Source of the DNA: Sphingobium yanoikuyae
Lineage (GTDB): Bacteria > Pseudomonadota > Alphaproteobacteria > Sphingomonadales > Sphingomonadaceae
Length of the DNA stretch: 64,000 nt
NCBI RefSeq assembly: GCF_034424525.1
Contig: NZ_CP139979.1
Span: forward strand, 806,001 to 870,000
Reading direction: 5' to 3'
Shown here: positions 8,515 to 16,950 of the stretch, one piece after another
Position numbering within the stretch: the stretch's first letter is position 1
How the letters are laid out: the number at the start of each line of letters is the position of its first letter
Notes under the pieces: model-generated
Database searches by the model: none
What the model saw: only the letters and a program-made list of their open reading frames with translations
Told to the model about the DNA's origin: nothing
Position numbers and translations under genes: made by a program

Positions 8515-9843
8515 TTATTGGGCGCGGGTCACCCGCCAGACGACACCGCCGACATCGTCCGCCACCAGCAGTGCGCCCTTGGCGTCCACGGTCACGTCGA
8601 CCGGGCGGCCACGCGCCGCGCCCTGTGCGTCGAGAAATCCGGTCAGCACGTCGGTCGGCTTGGCCTTGCCGACTTCGCCATTATCCTCGAACGGAATGAA
8701 CACGACCTTGTAGCCGGCGGCCGGCTTGCGGTTCCAGCTGCCATGCAGGCCGACAAAGGCGCCATTGCCATAGGCGGCGCCAAGCTGCGCATCCTTGGAG
8801 AAGCTCAAGCCCAGCGGCGCGACATGATTGCCCAGCGCATAGTCGGGGCGCTTGGTATATTCGCGGATTTCCGGCCGCTGCGGCTGGACCCGGCGATCCT
8901 CATAGCCGCCCCAGTAATTCCACGGCCAGCCATAGAAGGCACCGAATTCGACGCGGGTCAGATAGTCGGGGACCAGGTCGCCGCCCAGCATGTCGCGCTC
9001 ATTGACCACGCCCCACAGCACGCCGCTCCTGGGTTCGAACGCCAAGCCGACCGGGTTGCGCAGGCCCGACGCATAGATGCGATAGTCGCCGGTCTTGGGA
9101 TTGACCTCCAGCACGGCGGCGCGGTTCGCTTCGCTTTCCAGACCATTTTCGCCGATATTGCTGTTCGATCCGACGCCGACATAGAGCAGCCCGTTGGGGC
9201 CGACGGTCAGGCTGCGGGTCCAGTGCATGTTCGGTGCCTGGGCAGGCAGGTTCAGAATCTTCCGCCCCTTGTCGCTGATCTTGGTCTCGCCTTCCTTATA
9301 GGGGAAGGCCATCAGCGCATTGGTGTTGGCGACATAGAGGGTGTCGCCGATCAGCGCCATGCCATAGGGCGAGTAGAGGCCGCTCAGGAACACCGTCTTG
9401 GTGTCCGCCTTGCCGTCGCCATCGGTGTCGCGCAGCAGGCTGATGCGGTCGGGCGAGGGGACGCCGGCGCCGGCCTTGTTCATCAGGAAATTCATCACCC
9501 GGCTGACGATGCCGGTCTGCGGGCGCGGCTGGCTGTTGGTCTCGGCCGTCAATATGTCGCCATTGGGCAGGCGCAGCAGCGATCGCGGATGGCTCAGCCC
9601 CTCGGCGAAGCGCTCGACCACCAGTCCCTTGGCGGCGACCGGCTTTTCCCCGGCCTTCCACGGCTTCACTTCGGCGATGTTGACCGTCGGGAAAAACTCG
9701 TTGCGCGGCGTGGTGAAGCGCGGTTCCCGGCCGACATCGGCACCGGCCGGCAACTGGGCCGTGTCGCCCTGCGCGAAATAGAGGAAGGCGCCGCCGGCAA
9801 TGACCAGCGCGACGAGGGGGATGGCGATGAAATGCTTCTTCAT
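8515..9843 (-). CDS. PQQ-type sugar (sorbosone/glucose) dehydrogenase-like, membrane-anchored beta-propeller
   Basis: 442 residues. The ATG at 9843 gives MKKHFIAIPLVALVIAGGAFLYFA, one N-terminal membrane anchor with the rest periplasmic. The propeller repeats include RSLLRLPNGDILTAE, DTDGDGKAD, MALIGDTLYVANTNAL, GLLYVGVGSNSNIGENG, YASGLRNPVGLAFEP, GWPWNYWGGYEDRRV and FVGLHGSWNRKPAAGYKV, the typical order of the GSDH/sorbosone dehydrogenase family. Such enzymes oxidise sugars with pyrroloquinoline quinone as cofactor. No PQQ synthesis gene is in the window, so activity depends on genes elsewhere. An alternative start 12 codons upstream is unlikely. Confidence 0.85.
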   Translation of the reverse strand: MKKHFIAIPLVALVIAGGAFLYFAQGDTAQLPAGADVGREPRFTTPRNEFFPTVNIAEVKPWKAGEKPVAAKGLVVERFAEGLSHPRSLLRLPNGDILTAETNSQPRPQTGIVSRVMNFLMNKAGAGVPSPDRISLLRDTDGDGKADTKTVFLSGLYSPYGMALIGDTLYVANTNALMAFPYKEGETKISDKGRKILNLPAQAPNMHWTRSLTVGPNGLLYVGVGSNSNIGENGLESEANRAAVLEVNPKTGDYRIYASGLRNPVGLAFEPRSGVLWGVVNERDMLGGDLVPDYLTRVEFGAFYGWPWNYWGGYEDRRVQPQRPEIREYTKRPDYALGNHVAPLGLSFSKDAQLGAAYGNGAFVGLHGSWNRKPAAGYKVVFIPFEDNGEVGKAKPTDVLTGFLDAQGAARGRPVDVTVDAKGALLVADDVGGVVWRVTRAQ

Positions 9844-9904
9844 GTCGCCACATCTATGCGGCGATGCGACGCCCGGCAAGGCGCTCCGTTGCGCGGGTGG
9901 TTAG

Positions 9905-10075
9905 TTAAGCTTTTCGTTCGCGCAGCCACAGCAGCAGGGCGATCAGGATGCCGGCCCCGGTGCCGACCAGCAGGCCGATGCTGGGCTGGCCCAGCAGGCC
10001 GCCGCCGATCGCCCCGGTCATGATCAGCAATGCGATGATGGCGCCCGCGCCGGTCGGATTCTTCGCCTTGTTCAT
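9905..10075 (-). CDS. Small two-helix membrane protein
   Basis: 56 residues from ATG 10075, which is preceded on the minus strand by AAGGA. Two hydrophobic segments (GAIIALLIMTGAIGGGLLG and SIGLLVGTGAGILIALLLWL) are linked by a short turn, and the protein ends in RERKA. This is a hairpin inner-membrane protein with a glycine-zipper-like pattern. The function is unknown. It lies 61 bases upstream of the sugar dehydrogenase-like gene on the same strand and could be co-transcribed with it. Confidence 0.65.
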   Translation of the reverse strand: MNKAKNPTGAGAIIALLIMTGAIGGGLLGQPSIGLLVGTGAGILIALLLWLRERKA

Positions 10076-10299
10076 GGCCCATCCTTGCCATGGCCCGCCG
10101 CCCATGGCCAGTCGCTTGTCGTCCGCGTCTCGCCTGTCCCGGATCGGAACGGTGGGCGTCCCGAAATGGCGCGCCTGTCCCGCTGCGGGACTTGGCTAAC
10201 CGGCCGTTCACCCTCGTCATCGGCCTGCTGCGCCAAAGCGCCAAACTGGCATGGGGGTTGATAGGGGAGGGGAAAGGGCGCGCAAAAATCGGGGGTCGC

Positions 10300-10509
10300 A
10301 TGCACATGCCATATCTTTCGGATCGAAAGAGCTATGAGGATGCGACGGAACTGATCGCGACCTTCGGCGCCAATGCCGGCTATGAGGCGGCGGCGCGGGC
10401 CGATCGCAGCCGCGACCTCGGCAATCACATCCATTTCTGCCACTGGCGCCAGATCGAGCGGCTGATCGTGCTGCTCGCCCATCACCAGCCGCTTGGCACG
10501 ATCCACTGA
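10300..10509 (+). CDS. Hypothetical small soluble protein
   Basis: 69 residues from ATG 10300. MHMPYLSDRKSY is followed by an amphipathic helix (EDATELIATFGANAGYEAAARADRSRDLG) and a short His/Trp-rich segment (NHIHFCHWRQIERLIVLLAHH). There is no signal peptide. Small proteins of this general type are common in sphingomonads, but I cannot give a family. The same frame is open back to 10090, but no better start with a ribosome-binding site is visible. A strong terminator follows immediately. Confidence 0.6.
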   Translation: MHMPYLSDRKSYEDATELIATFGANAGYEAAARADRSRDLGNHIHFCHWRQIERLIVLLAHHQPLGTIH

Positions 10510-10521
10510 TCGTCTGAAAGC

Positions 10522-10561
10522 AAAAGGGCCGGGGCGTCATGGAACGCTCCGGCCCTTTTTG
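10522..10561. terminator. Bidirectional terminator between convergent genes
   Basis: AAAAGGGCCGGGGCGT (10522-10537) pairs with ACGCTCCGGCCCTTTT (10544-10559) with one G-T wobble and a 6-base loop. A-rich and T-rich flanks allow use in both directions. It separates the small plus-strand gene from argC. Confidence 0.9.
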
Positions 10562-10580
10562 CTGTCTGGCTGGCGGCGTT

Positions 10581-11525
10581 TTAGAGCCGCAGCCCGGCGG
10601 TCTCCGGCAGGCCGGCCAGGATATTGAGATTCTGCACGGCGGCACCCGCCGCCCCCTTGCCCAGATTGTCGAGCGTGGCGACCAGACGCGCCTGGCCGCT
10701 CTGCGCATTGCCGAACACCGACAGTGACAGGCGGTCGGTCGCGCCGACATGCTCGACCTCAATCTGTGCCATGGCTTCGCTGTCGGCCAGCGGCGTCACG
10801 CCGACGATCGGCGACCCTGCATAGGCGGCGGCCAGCGCGGCATGGATGTCCGCCGGGGATGGCGTGCCGGGCATGGCGCGCAGTTGCAACGGCACTTCCA
10901 CCAGCATGCCGCGATAGGCATTGGCGACGGCCGGCGCGAACAGCGGCGGATGGGCCAGGCCCGAATAGCGGGTCATTTCCGGTACATGCTTGTGCGCCAG
11001 GCTCAGGCCATAGGCGCGGAAGGCGGTCGGGGCGCCCTCGGCGCCCTCATATTCGGCGATCATCGCCTTGCCGCCACCCGAATAGCCCGACGCGCCCGAT
11101 ACCGTCACCGGCCAGTCGGCCGGCAGCAGGCCGGCCAGTACCAGCGGACGGACCAGGCCCAGGAAGCCGGTCGGCCAGCAGCCGGGATTGGCGACGAAGC
11201 GGCTGTTGGCCAGTCGCTCGCGATGGCCCGGCTCCAGTTCGGGGAAGCCATAGGTCCAGCCGTCGGCGACGCGGTGCGCGGTCGATGCGTCGATCACGCG
11301 GGTGTTGTCATTGTCGATCATCGACACGGATTCGCGCGCGGCATCGTCGGGCAGGCACAGGATCACGATATCGGCCGCGTTCAGCGCGTCGCGCCGGGCC
11401 GCCATGTTGCGGCGATCCTTCTCGTCGACCGTGATCAGCGACAGTTCGGGCCGGTCGGCCAGGCGATCGGCAATCTCGATGCCGGTGGTGCCATGGCCGC
11501 CGTCGATGAAGATCTTCGTGGTCAC
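10581..11525 (-). CDS. argC: N-acetyl-gamma-glutamyl-phosphate reductase (type 2)
   Basis: 314 residues. It reduces N-acetylglutamyl phosphate to the semialdehyde with NADPH in arginine synthesis. The N-terminal FIDGGHGTTGIEIADRL (6-22) is the short-type nucleotide-binding start. NPGCWPTGF holds the catalytic Cys116, and SGASGYSGGGKAMIAEY and HKHVPEM follow as expected. The length fits the shorter argC type found in alphaproteobacteria. Its ATG overlaps the stop of the NlpC/P60 gene by 4 bases (ATGA), so the two are translationally coupled although functionally unrelated. Confidence 0.92.
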   Translation of the reverse strand: MTTKIFIDGGHGTTGIEIADRLADRPELSLITVDEKDRRNMAARRDALNAADIVILCLPDDAARESVSMIDNDNTRVIDASTAHRVADGWTYGFPELEPGHRERLANSRFVANPGCWPTGFLGLVRPLVLAGLLPADWPVTVSGASGYSGGGKAMIAEYEGAEGAPTAFRAYGLSLAHKHVPEMTRYSGLAHPPLFAPAVANAYRGMLVEVPLQLRAMPGTPSPADIHAALAAAYAGSPIVGVTPLADSEAMAQIEVEHVGATDRLSLSVFGNAQSGQARLVATLDNLGKGAAGAAVQNLNILAGLPETAGLRL

Positions 11526-12430
11526 AGGGCAATCCTCCGCCGCGCGATGATCGGCTGTTCATGGTCGGGCGCCAGCCGGGCGACGACATCGGCCAGCGGC
11601 TCGACCACCACGGCCATCCAATGGGCGTTGGCGTGCAGCATATGGGTGGCGTCGGTCATGATCCCGACATGGCCGGGGAAGAAGATCAGGTCGCCGCGCT
11701 GCAACGGCACGCTCGCCTCGATCGGCGCGCCAATGCCCTCGCACTGCAGGTCGGTGTCGCGCGGTACGGCGATGCCGCATTCGCCCAGCGCAACCTGCAC
11801 CAGGCCCGAACAGTCGACGCCGCGATGGCCACGGCCGCCCCAGACATAGGGCTGGCCCAGATAGCGCTGCGCCACCGCGACCCAGTCGCTTTCCGGCGAG
11901 TCGAGCGGGGCGGCATGGCGGCCATGGATGAAGCCGTCGCCGGTCGCGAGGAAGCTGTCCTCGGTCTCGCCGCCGAAGCGGGCGCCCAGCGGCCAGTGAT
12001 CGGCGATCGGCGCCTTGATGTCGGCGCGGCTGAACAGCGGCGCGCTCTGGTTGACGATGCGGTGGCTGACCGCCTCCTTCACGTCCAGCGCGTCGCGGCG
12101 GATATAGCCGACATAGCCGTCATGCCCGCAAAAGCCCCAGGCCCAGTCGGTCGTGACGTCGAGCGCATGGAAGCTTTCGCCGCGCAGCAATTCGCTGACC
12201 GCCTCGGCATTGTGCGAGGGCTGGGACAGGATCGGCGCGCCGGGCGCCACGCAGGTCAGTTCGACCGCGCGCGCATAATGGGCGGAAAAGAGCACGCCGG
12301 CGAGCGAGATGTCCGCAAGGTCGCCACGCGCCGCATGGACGCGGTGGTCGAGCGCTACGGATCTGCCGTCCAGCTTGAACCGGGTTCTTTCAGGCGGTGC
12401 GTTCCGCGTGGTGTTGATCTGGCCTGTCAT
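11522..12430 (-). CDS. NlpC/P60-family cysteine peptidase with SH3-like N-terminal domain
   Basis: 302 residues. The NlpC/P60 domain occupies the last third. YVWGGRGHRGVDCSGLVQ carries the catalytic Cys, PGHVGIM the His, and HANAHW the third polar residue. The N-terminal half, with DWAWGFCGHDGYVGYIRRD, resembles the SH3b-like domain of gamma-D-glutamyl-diamino-acid peptidases. No signal peptide is seen, so it probably acts on recycled muropeptides in the cytoplasm. The ATG at 12430 lies inside the end of marR, a 41-base overlap; no usable start is seen just downstream. The stop overlaps the argC start. Confidence 0.85.
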   Translation of the reverse strand: MTGQINTTRNAPPERTRFKLDGRSVALDHRVHAARGDLADISLAGVLFSAHYARAVELTCVAPGAPILSQPSHNAEAVSELLRGESFHALDVTTDWAWGFCGHDGYVGYIRRDALDVKEAVSHRIVNQSAPLFSRADIKAPIADHWPLGARFGGETEDSFLATGDGFIHGRHAAPLDSPESDWVAVAQRYLGQPYVWGGRGHRGVDCSGLVQVALGECGIAVPRDTDLQCEGIGAPIEASVPLQRGDLIFFPGHVGIMTDATHMLHANAHWMAVVVEPLADVVARLAPDHEQPIIARRRIAL

Positions 12431-12797
12431 CGCGCGCGGTTCCTGCGATGAAATGGTGAAAGGCGTCAAGGAATTCCGCGCCCTTCGACGTGCGGGTGAT
12501 GAAAATATTGCGCCGATCGGCCGCATCCCGCTCTCGTCGGAGATAGCCGAGCGCCGAAAGCTTGTTCAGCGCGCGGGTGATGACCGGCTTGGACACATGC
12601 AACTGTTCGGCCAGGCCGCGCACCGTATGCGGGCCATCGCCGATATAGACGGTCAGCATCAGGGCCATCTGGCGGTTGGTGAGGTCGGGTTTTCCCGACC
12701 GCACATAATCCACCAGGGTCCGCATCCACTGGCTGAGCGGCTGTATGCCGGGACGGTCGATCTGGGCGGCCTGTTGCGGGGAAGCGAGCGCGTTCAT
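12390..12797 (-). CDS. MarR-family transcriptional regulator
   Basis: 135 residues, a normal MarR length. The winged helix runs from DLTNRQMALMLTVYI through TVRGLAEQLHVSKPVITRALNKLSALGYL (about 56-84) into the wing RERDAADRRNIFITRTSKG (about 87-105). It sits between an M17 peptidase gene and the NlpC/P60 gene, all on the minus strand, and its 3' end overlaps the NlpC/P60 start by 41 bases. It may regulate this small peptide-recycling cluster, but no operator was found. Confidence 0.88.
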   Translation of the reverse strand: MNALASPQQAAQIDRPGIQPLSQWMRTLVDYVRSGKPDLTNRQMALMLTVYIGDGPHTVRGLAEQLHVSKPVITRALNKLSALGYLRRERDAADRRNIFITRTSKGAEFLDAFHHFIAGTARDDRPDQHHAERTA

Positions 12798-12859
12798 GCC
12801 CCCCTAACGCATGATAGCCAATCCGGTTGCGTAACGGATCGCAGGATATTGCAGTTTGG

Positions 12860-14257
12860 CTATCGCGCGCCGTCATAGCGCTGCTGGAGCAGGCGGAAGA
12901 CCGCGCGCAGGCCCAGCGCCTCGCCGCCCTTGGGCCGGCCCGGACGGGCCGCCGGTCGCCAGGCGAAGGTGTCGAGGTGAATCCAGGCCGTGCCCTCCGG
13001 CACGAAACGCTGCAGGAACAGGGCGGCGGTCACCGCGCCGGCAAAGCCACCTTCGCCGGCATTGTTCATGTCGGCAATGTCGGACTTCAGCATGTCATAA
13101 TAGCCATCCCACAGCGGCAGGCGCCAGGTCGGGTCGTCGACCGCCGTGCCGGCCGCCGCAATGTCGCTCGCCAGCGCCTCGTCATTGGTGAACAGCGCCG
13201 GCAGATCCGGGCCGACAGCGACGCGCGCCGCGCCGGTCAGGGTCGCGAAATCCACGATCAGCTCGGGCTTTTCCTCGCCCGCGCGGGTCAGCGCATCGCC
13301 CAGCACCAGCCGCCCTTCGGCGTCGGTATTGCCGATCTCCACGGTCAGCCCCTGCCGGCTGCGCAATATGTCGCCGGGGCGGAAGGCATTGCCGCTGATG
13401 GCATTTTCGGCGGTCGGCACCAGCAGGTGCAGCCGCACTGGCAGGCGCGCGCCGATGATCAGCCGGGCCAGCGCGATCGCATGGGCCGCGCCGCCCATAT
13501 CCTTCTTCATCAGGCGCATGCCCGATGATGGCTTGATGTCGAGGCCGCCGCTGTCGAAGCAGATGCCCTTGCCGACCACGGCGATGCGCGGCGCGGCGGG
13601 GTCGCCCCAGGCCATTTCGATGAGGCGCGGGGCAAAACTCTTGTCCGCCGCCTTGCCGACGGCATGGATCATCGGGAAACCCTGCTCCAGCGCGTCGCCG
13701 CGCGTCACCTGCACCTCGCCGCCATGGGCCTGCGCCAACTGGCGCACGGCATCTTCCAGATCCTGCGGCCCCATGTCGGCGGCCGGCGTGTTCACCAGGT
13801 CGCGGACCAGCGCCACCGCTTCGGCCTGCTGCACGATCGCCTCGATCCGGGCGACGTCGCCGGTCAGCAACACGCGCGGCCCGGCCGCGCCTTCATCCTT
13901 GCGATAGCGTTCGAACCGATATTGCGCCGTCAGCCAGCCCAGCGCCGCCGCGCCGGTGCTGCCCTCGGTCAGGCGATAGCTGCCTTCGGGCAGGCTCTCG
14001 GCCAATCTGGCCAGGCACCAACTGCCGAGCGCGTCGCGCTTGGCCACGCCCGCCACGACTGACCAGTCGCTCTGTCCCTCGCCGGGGACGATCGCATATT
14101 CGTTCGGCTTGGCGTGGAATTTCTGGGCGCTGATCAGGGCGCGGACCCGCTCGGGCTGGGCGGTGAACCAGGCGTCCAGTTCGGCCGCTTCGATCAGCTG
14201 GATGGAACGGGCGGGCTGGCCATTATCGGCTTTGAGCAGGTCGGCAAATTCGGTCAT
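12860..14257 (-). CDS. M17 leucyl aminopeptidase family protein
   Basis: 465 residues. The M17 catalytic domain shows VGKGICFDSGGLDIKPSSGMR with the metal-binding Lys and Asp, the MKKDMGGAAHA block, and the family signature NTDAEGRLVLGDAL. It releases N-terminal amino acids from peptides in the cytoplasm using two metal ions. I chose ATG 14257 (MTEFADLL); the frame is open 48 codons further but that part looks like intergenic sequence. It begins the minus-strand run M17-marR-nlpC-argC. M17 and NlpC/P60 genes are often neighbours in alphaproteobacteria, consistent with muropeptide or peptide recycling. Confidence 0.9.
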   Translation of the reverse strand: MTEFADLLKADNGQPARSIQLIEAAELDAWFTAQPERVRALISAQKFHAKPNEYAIVPGEGQSDWSVVAGVAKRDALGSWCLARLAESLPEGSYRLTEGSTGAAALGWLTAQYRFERYRKDEGAAGPRVLLTGDVARIEAIVQQAEAVALVRDLVNTPAADMGPQDLEDAVRQLAQAHGGEVQVTRGDALEQGFPMIHAVGKAADKSFAPRLIEMAWGDPAAPRIAVVGKGICFDSGGLDIKPSSGMRLMKKDMGGAAHAIALARLIIGARLPVRLHLLVPTAENAISGNAFRPGDILRSRQGLTVEIGNTDAEGRLVLGDALTRAGEEKPELIVDFATLTGAARVAVGPDLPALFTNDEALASDIAAAGTAVDDPTWRLPLWDGYYDMLKSDIADMNNAGEGGFAGAVTAALFLQRFVPEGTAWIHLDTFAWRPAARPGRPKGGEALGLRAVFRLLQQRYDGAR

Positions 14258-14412
14258 GCACAGGGATGTAGGAGAAAGCGCTCCACATGGGAACGGGCCA
14301 TTTTTGCATCTTCTTTCGCCCCGGTGGAAACCCGGCCGGCCGTCAGGGCATTTGCCTATTGCGGCTGGAGTGCCTAGGTTCCAGCCTATAATAAACGGCA
14401 AGGAGAGTAGCC

Positions 14413-14613
14413 ATGATCCGTTCCGACAATAGCGGCCTGCAGGCGCTGCGCGCCCGCGCCTATGCGTTGGCCGAAAGCGGCCAGTTCGCCAACGCCCATG
14501 CGGTCGAGCAGGCGCTGGTGGCCGAAGGCTGGCCCAATATCCATCGCGCGCTCGCCGGCGACTATGCGCGCAAGGCGATCAGCGAACGCTGTCTGACGGC
14601 CAAGCCGCACTGA
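14413..14613 (+). CDS. Hypothetical 66-residue protein
   Basis: Start ATG 14413, preceded by AAGGAGAG, a strong ribosome-binding site. The protein is soluble and helical (LQALRARAYALAESGQFANAHAVEQALVAEGW looks like a TPR-like helix pair) and ends CLTAKPH. The stop TGA shares one base with the ATG of the next lipoprotein gene (TGATG), which indicates translational coupling. No function is recognised. Confidence 0.7.
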   Translation: MIRSDNSGLQALRARAYALAESGQFANAHAVEQALVAEGWPNIHRALAGDYARKAISERCLTAKPH

Positions 14614-15455
14614 TGCGGGCAGGGTGGGGGAACGGGACGACGGGGCTGCTGCTCGCAGCCCTGTTGCTGTCCGGCTGCTCGAAATCGACTGAGGATGACA
14701 CGCCCGGCGGCAACATGCCCGCCAATGCGACGATGCGCGCCTTTGTCGACCGCATGGCCGGCACCACGCGACCCGCTGCCCCACCCGCCAAACCATTCGA
14801 GCAGTCGGACAAGACCGAACTGCTGGAATTTCTCTACGCCTATCCGGCGCAGGCGGCGGCGATCCCTACGCTGGTCGATCGTTTCGCCAGGGCCATGGCG
14901 GAGAACAAGGCCGATGCGCTCAAGATGGCGACGCAGGACCGGGATTCGGCGAAAAAGGCCGGCTTCCCCTTCCACGCCCACAGCCGCGAGACGCGCTGGA
15001 GCGTGATGGCGGATACGCCGCGCTTCCTGGCGCTCGAATCCGCCAATTACATGTATACCGGCGGCGCCCATGGCATGACCGGCTATGAAGCGCTGCTGTG
15101 GGACAAGGAACGGCGGCGCGAGACCGATTTCGGCGCGTTGCTGACCTCCGAACCGGCCTTTGCAACGGCCATCCACGACAATTTCTGCAAAGCGCTGGAC
15201 CAAGCGCGGGCGGAAAAGCGCGGCGCGCCGGTGGTGCCGGGCGATGACGACTTCACCAAATGCATCGATCCGATGAAACAGGTGCTGGCGCCGACATCGC
15301 GCGACGGCAAGTTGATCGACGGCATTCAGATGACGATCGGCCCCTATGGCGCCGGCCCCTATGCCGAGGGCAGCTATGACATCAAGCTGCCGGTCGACGC
15401 CGCGATCTACAAGGTGATCAAGACCGAATATCAGGACGCGTTCGTCAGGCCCTGA
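14613..15455 (+). CDS. DUF4163/DUF3298 (RsiV-like) lipoprotein
   Basis: 280 residues. The N-terminus is a lipoprotein signal with lipobox LLSGC (Cys at about 22). The C-terminal half shows the PdaC/RsiV-type pair of domains: SANYMYTGGAHGMTGYEALLWD (DUF4163-like edge, about 145-166), ETDFGALL, and IGPYGAGPYAEGSYDIKLP (about 246-264), the DUF3298 end. Relatives in Firmicutes bind lysozyme (RsiV) or modify peptidoglycan. In proteobacteria the role is undefined; a periplasmic binding role is plausible. It is coupled to the preceding 66-residue protein and converges on rimO with only 18 bases between. Confidence 0.8.
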   Translation: MRAGWGNGTTGLLLAALLLSGCSKSTEDDTPGGNMPANATMRAFVDRMAGTTRPAAPPAKPFEQSDKTELLEFLYAYPAQAAAIPTLVDRFARAMAENKADALKMATQDRDSAKKAGFPFHAHSRETRWSVMADTPRFLALESANYMYTGGAHGMTGYEALLWDKERRRETDFGALLTSEPAFATAIHDNFCKALDQARAEKRGAPVVPGDDDFTKCIDPMKQVLAPTSRDGKLIDGIQMTIGPYGAGPYAEGSYDIKLPVDAAIYKVIKTEYQDAFVRP

Positions 15456-15473
15456 TATCCGGTTCTCGTTAGG

Positions 15474-16841
15474 TCAGACGGGCACGCCATACAGGTCGTG
15501 ATCATCGGCATCCTCGATCAGTACGTCGAACATGTCGCCCGCCTTGCGGCCTTCGCCGACGTCGCGCAGGAAGACATTACCGTCGATTTCCGGCGCGTCA
15601 GCCTGGCTGCGCGCGGTGGCGCCGATGCTGCCATCTTCCTCGTCCGGCTCGCCGACCTCGTCGATGATCACCGGCATGACCCGGCCGACCTTGGCCTGCA
15701 GCTTAGCGGCGCTGATCGCGGCGGTCTTTTCCATGATCCGCTGATAGCGTTCTTCCTTGACCTCTTCGGGCACCGCGCCCGGCAGGTCGTTGGCGGCAGC
15801 GCCCTCGACCGGCTCGAAGCGGAAGGCGCCGACGCGGTCGAGCTGCGCCTCGTCCAGCCAGTCGAGCAGATACTGGAAGTCCGCCTCGGTCTCGCCGGGG
15901 AAGCCGACGACGAAGCTGGAACGGATCGCGATGTCGGGGCAGATGTCGCGCCACTTGCGGATGCGATCCAGCACCTTGGCTTCATTGGCCGGGCGCTTCA
16001 TCGCCTTGAGCACGCTCGGCGAAGCATGCTGGAAGGGAATGTCGAGATAGGGCGTCAGCAGCCCTTCGGCCATCAGCGGGATGACATGGTCGACATGGGG
16101 ATAGGGGTAGACATAATGGAGGCGGACCCAGGGAGCGACGCCGTCCGCCGTGCGCAGCTGGCCCAGCTCGCGCGCCATATCGGTCATATGGGCGCGGACC
16201 TCGCGGCCCTTCCACATGCGCGGCTCATGGCGGGTGTCGACGCCATAGGCCGAGGTATCCTGGCTGATGACCAGCAATTCCTTGGTGCCGGCCGCGACCA
16301 GCTTTTCCGCCTCGCGCAGCACCGCGTCGATGCGCCGCGACACCAGGTCGCCGCGGATCGAGGGGATGATGCAGAAGGAGCAGCGATGATTGCAGCCCTC
16401 TGAAATCTTCAGATAGCTGTAGTGACGCGGGGTGAGCTTGAGGCCACCTTCGGGCACCAGGTCGACAAAGGCGTTGGGGATGGGCGGCGACGCTTCATGC
16501 ACCGCATTGACCACCTGCTCATATTGATGTGCGCCGGTGACGGCCAGCACCTGCGGGAATTTCGCGCGGATCACGTCCGCTTCGTCGCCCATGCAGCCGG
16601 TCACAATGACGCGGCCATTTTCGGCCATGGCCTCGCCGATCGCCTCGAGCGATTCTTCCTTGGCGGAATCGAGGAAGCCGCAGGTGTTGACCAGCACGAC
16701 GTCGGCGCCGGCATAGTCGGCGGACATCTGATAGCCGTCGGAACGCAGCTTGGTCAGGATACGTTCGGAGTCGACCAGGTTCTTCGGACAGCCGAGCGAA
16801 ACCATGCCGATCTTCGGCGCGTCTGGGATTTTGGTTGCCAT
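15474..16841 (-). CDS. rimO: Ribosomal protein S12 methylthiotransferase RimO
   Basis: 455 residues. This radical-SAM enzyme adds a methylthio group to an aspartate of ribosomal protein S12. The N-terminal MTTase domain starts with [17 protein letters not shown]. The radical-SAM cluster motif [15 protein letters not shown] lies near residue 150, and [14 protein letters not shown] and [11 protein letters not shown] follow. A C-terminal TRAM domain ends the protein. The [10 protein letters not shown] motif separates RimO from the tRNA enzyme MiaB. I chose ATG 16841 ([10 protein letters not shown]); an upstream in-frame ATG at 16880 adds 13 unlike residues. Confidence 0.94.
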   Translation of the reverse strand: MATKIPDAPKIGMVSLGCPKNLVDSERILTKLRSDGYQMSADYAGADVVLVNTCGFLDSAKEESLEAIGEAMAENGRVIVTGCMGDEADVIRAKFPQVLAVTGAHQYEQVVNAVHEASPPIPNAFVDLVPEGGLKLTPRHYSYLKISEGCNHRCSFCIIPSIRGDLVSRRIDAVLREAEKLVAAGTKELLVISQDTSAYGVDTRHEPRMWKGREVRAHMTDMARELGQLRTADGVAPWVRLHYVYPYPHVDHVIPLMAEGLLTPYLDIPFQHASPSVLKAMKRPANEAKVLDRIRKWRDICPDIAIRSSFVVGFPGETEADFQYLLDWLDEAQLDRVGAFRFEPVEGAAANDLPGAVPEEVKEERYQRIMEKTAAISAAKLQAKVGRVMPVIIDEVGEPDEEDGSIGATARSQADAPEIDGNVFLRDVGEGRKAGDMFDVLIEDADDHDLYGVPV

Positions 16842-16897
16842 GATCGGCGCGCACATAGGGATTTTTGCGCCAAATGTCACGGGGTAGCCGAAAAGAC

Positions 16898-16926
16898 AAA
16901 GGGCGCGCCCAAATGGACGCGCCCTT
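16898..16926 (-). terminator. Intrinsic terminator of the TonB-dependent receptor gene
   Basis: AAGGGCGCG / CGCGCCCTT arms surround a 10-base loop. On the minus strand the hairpin is followed by a T-rich stretch (TTTGTCTTTT). It lies 25 bases beyond the receptor stop and just upstream of rimO. Confidence 0.8.
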
Positions 16927-16950
16927 CGTTCTAGCTAAGCCCTTGATCCG

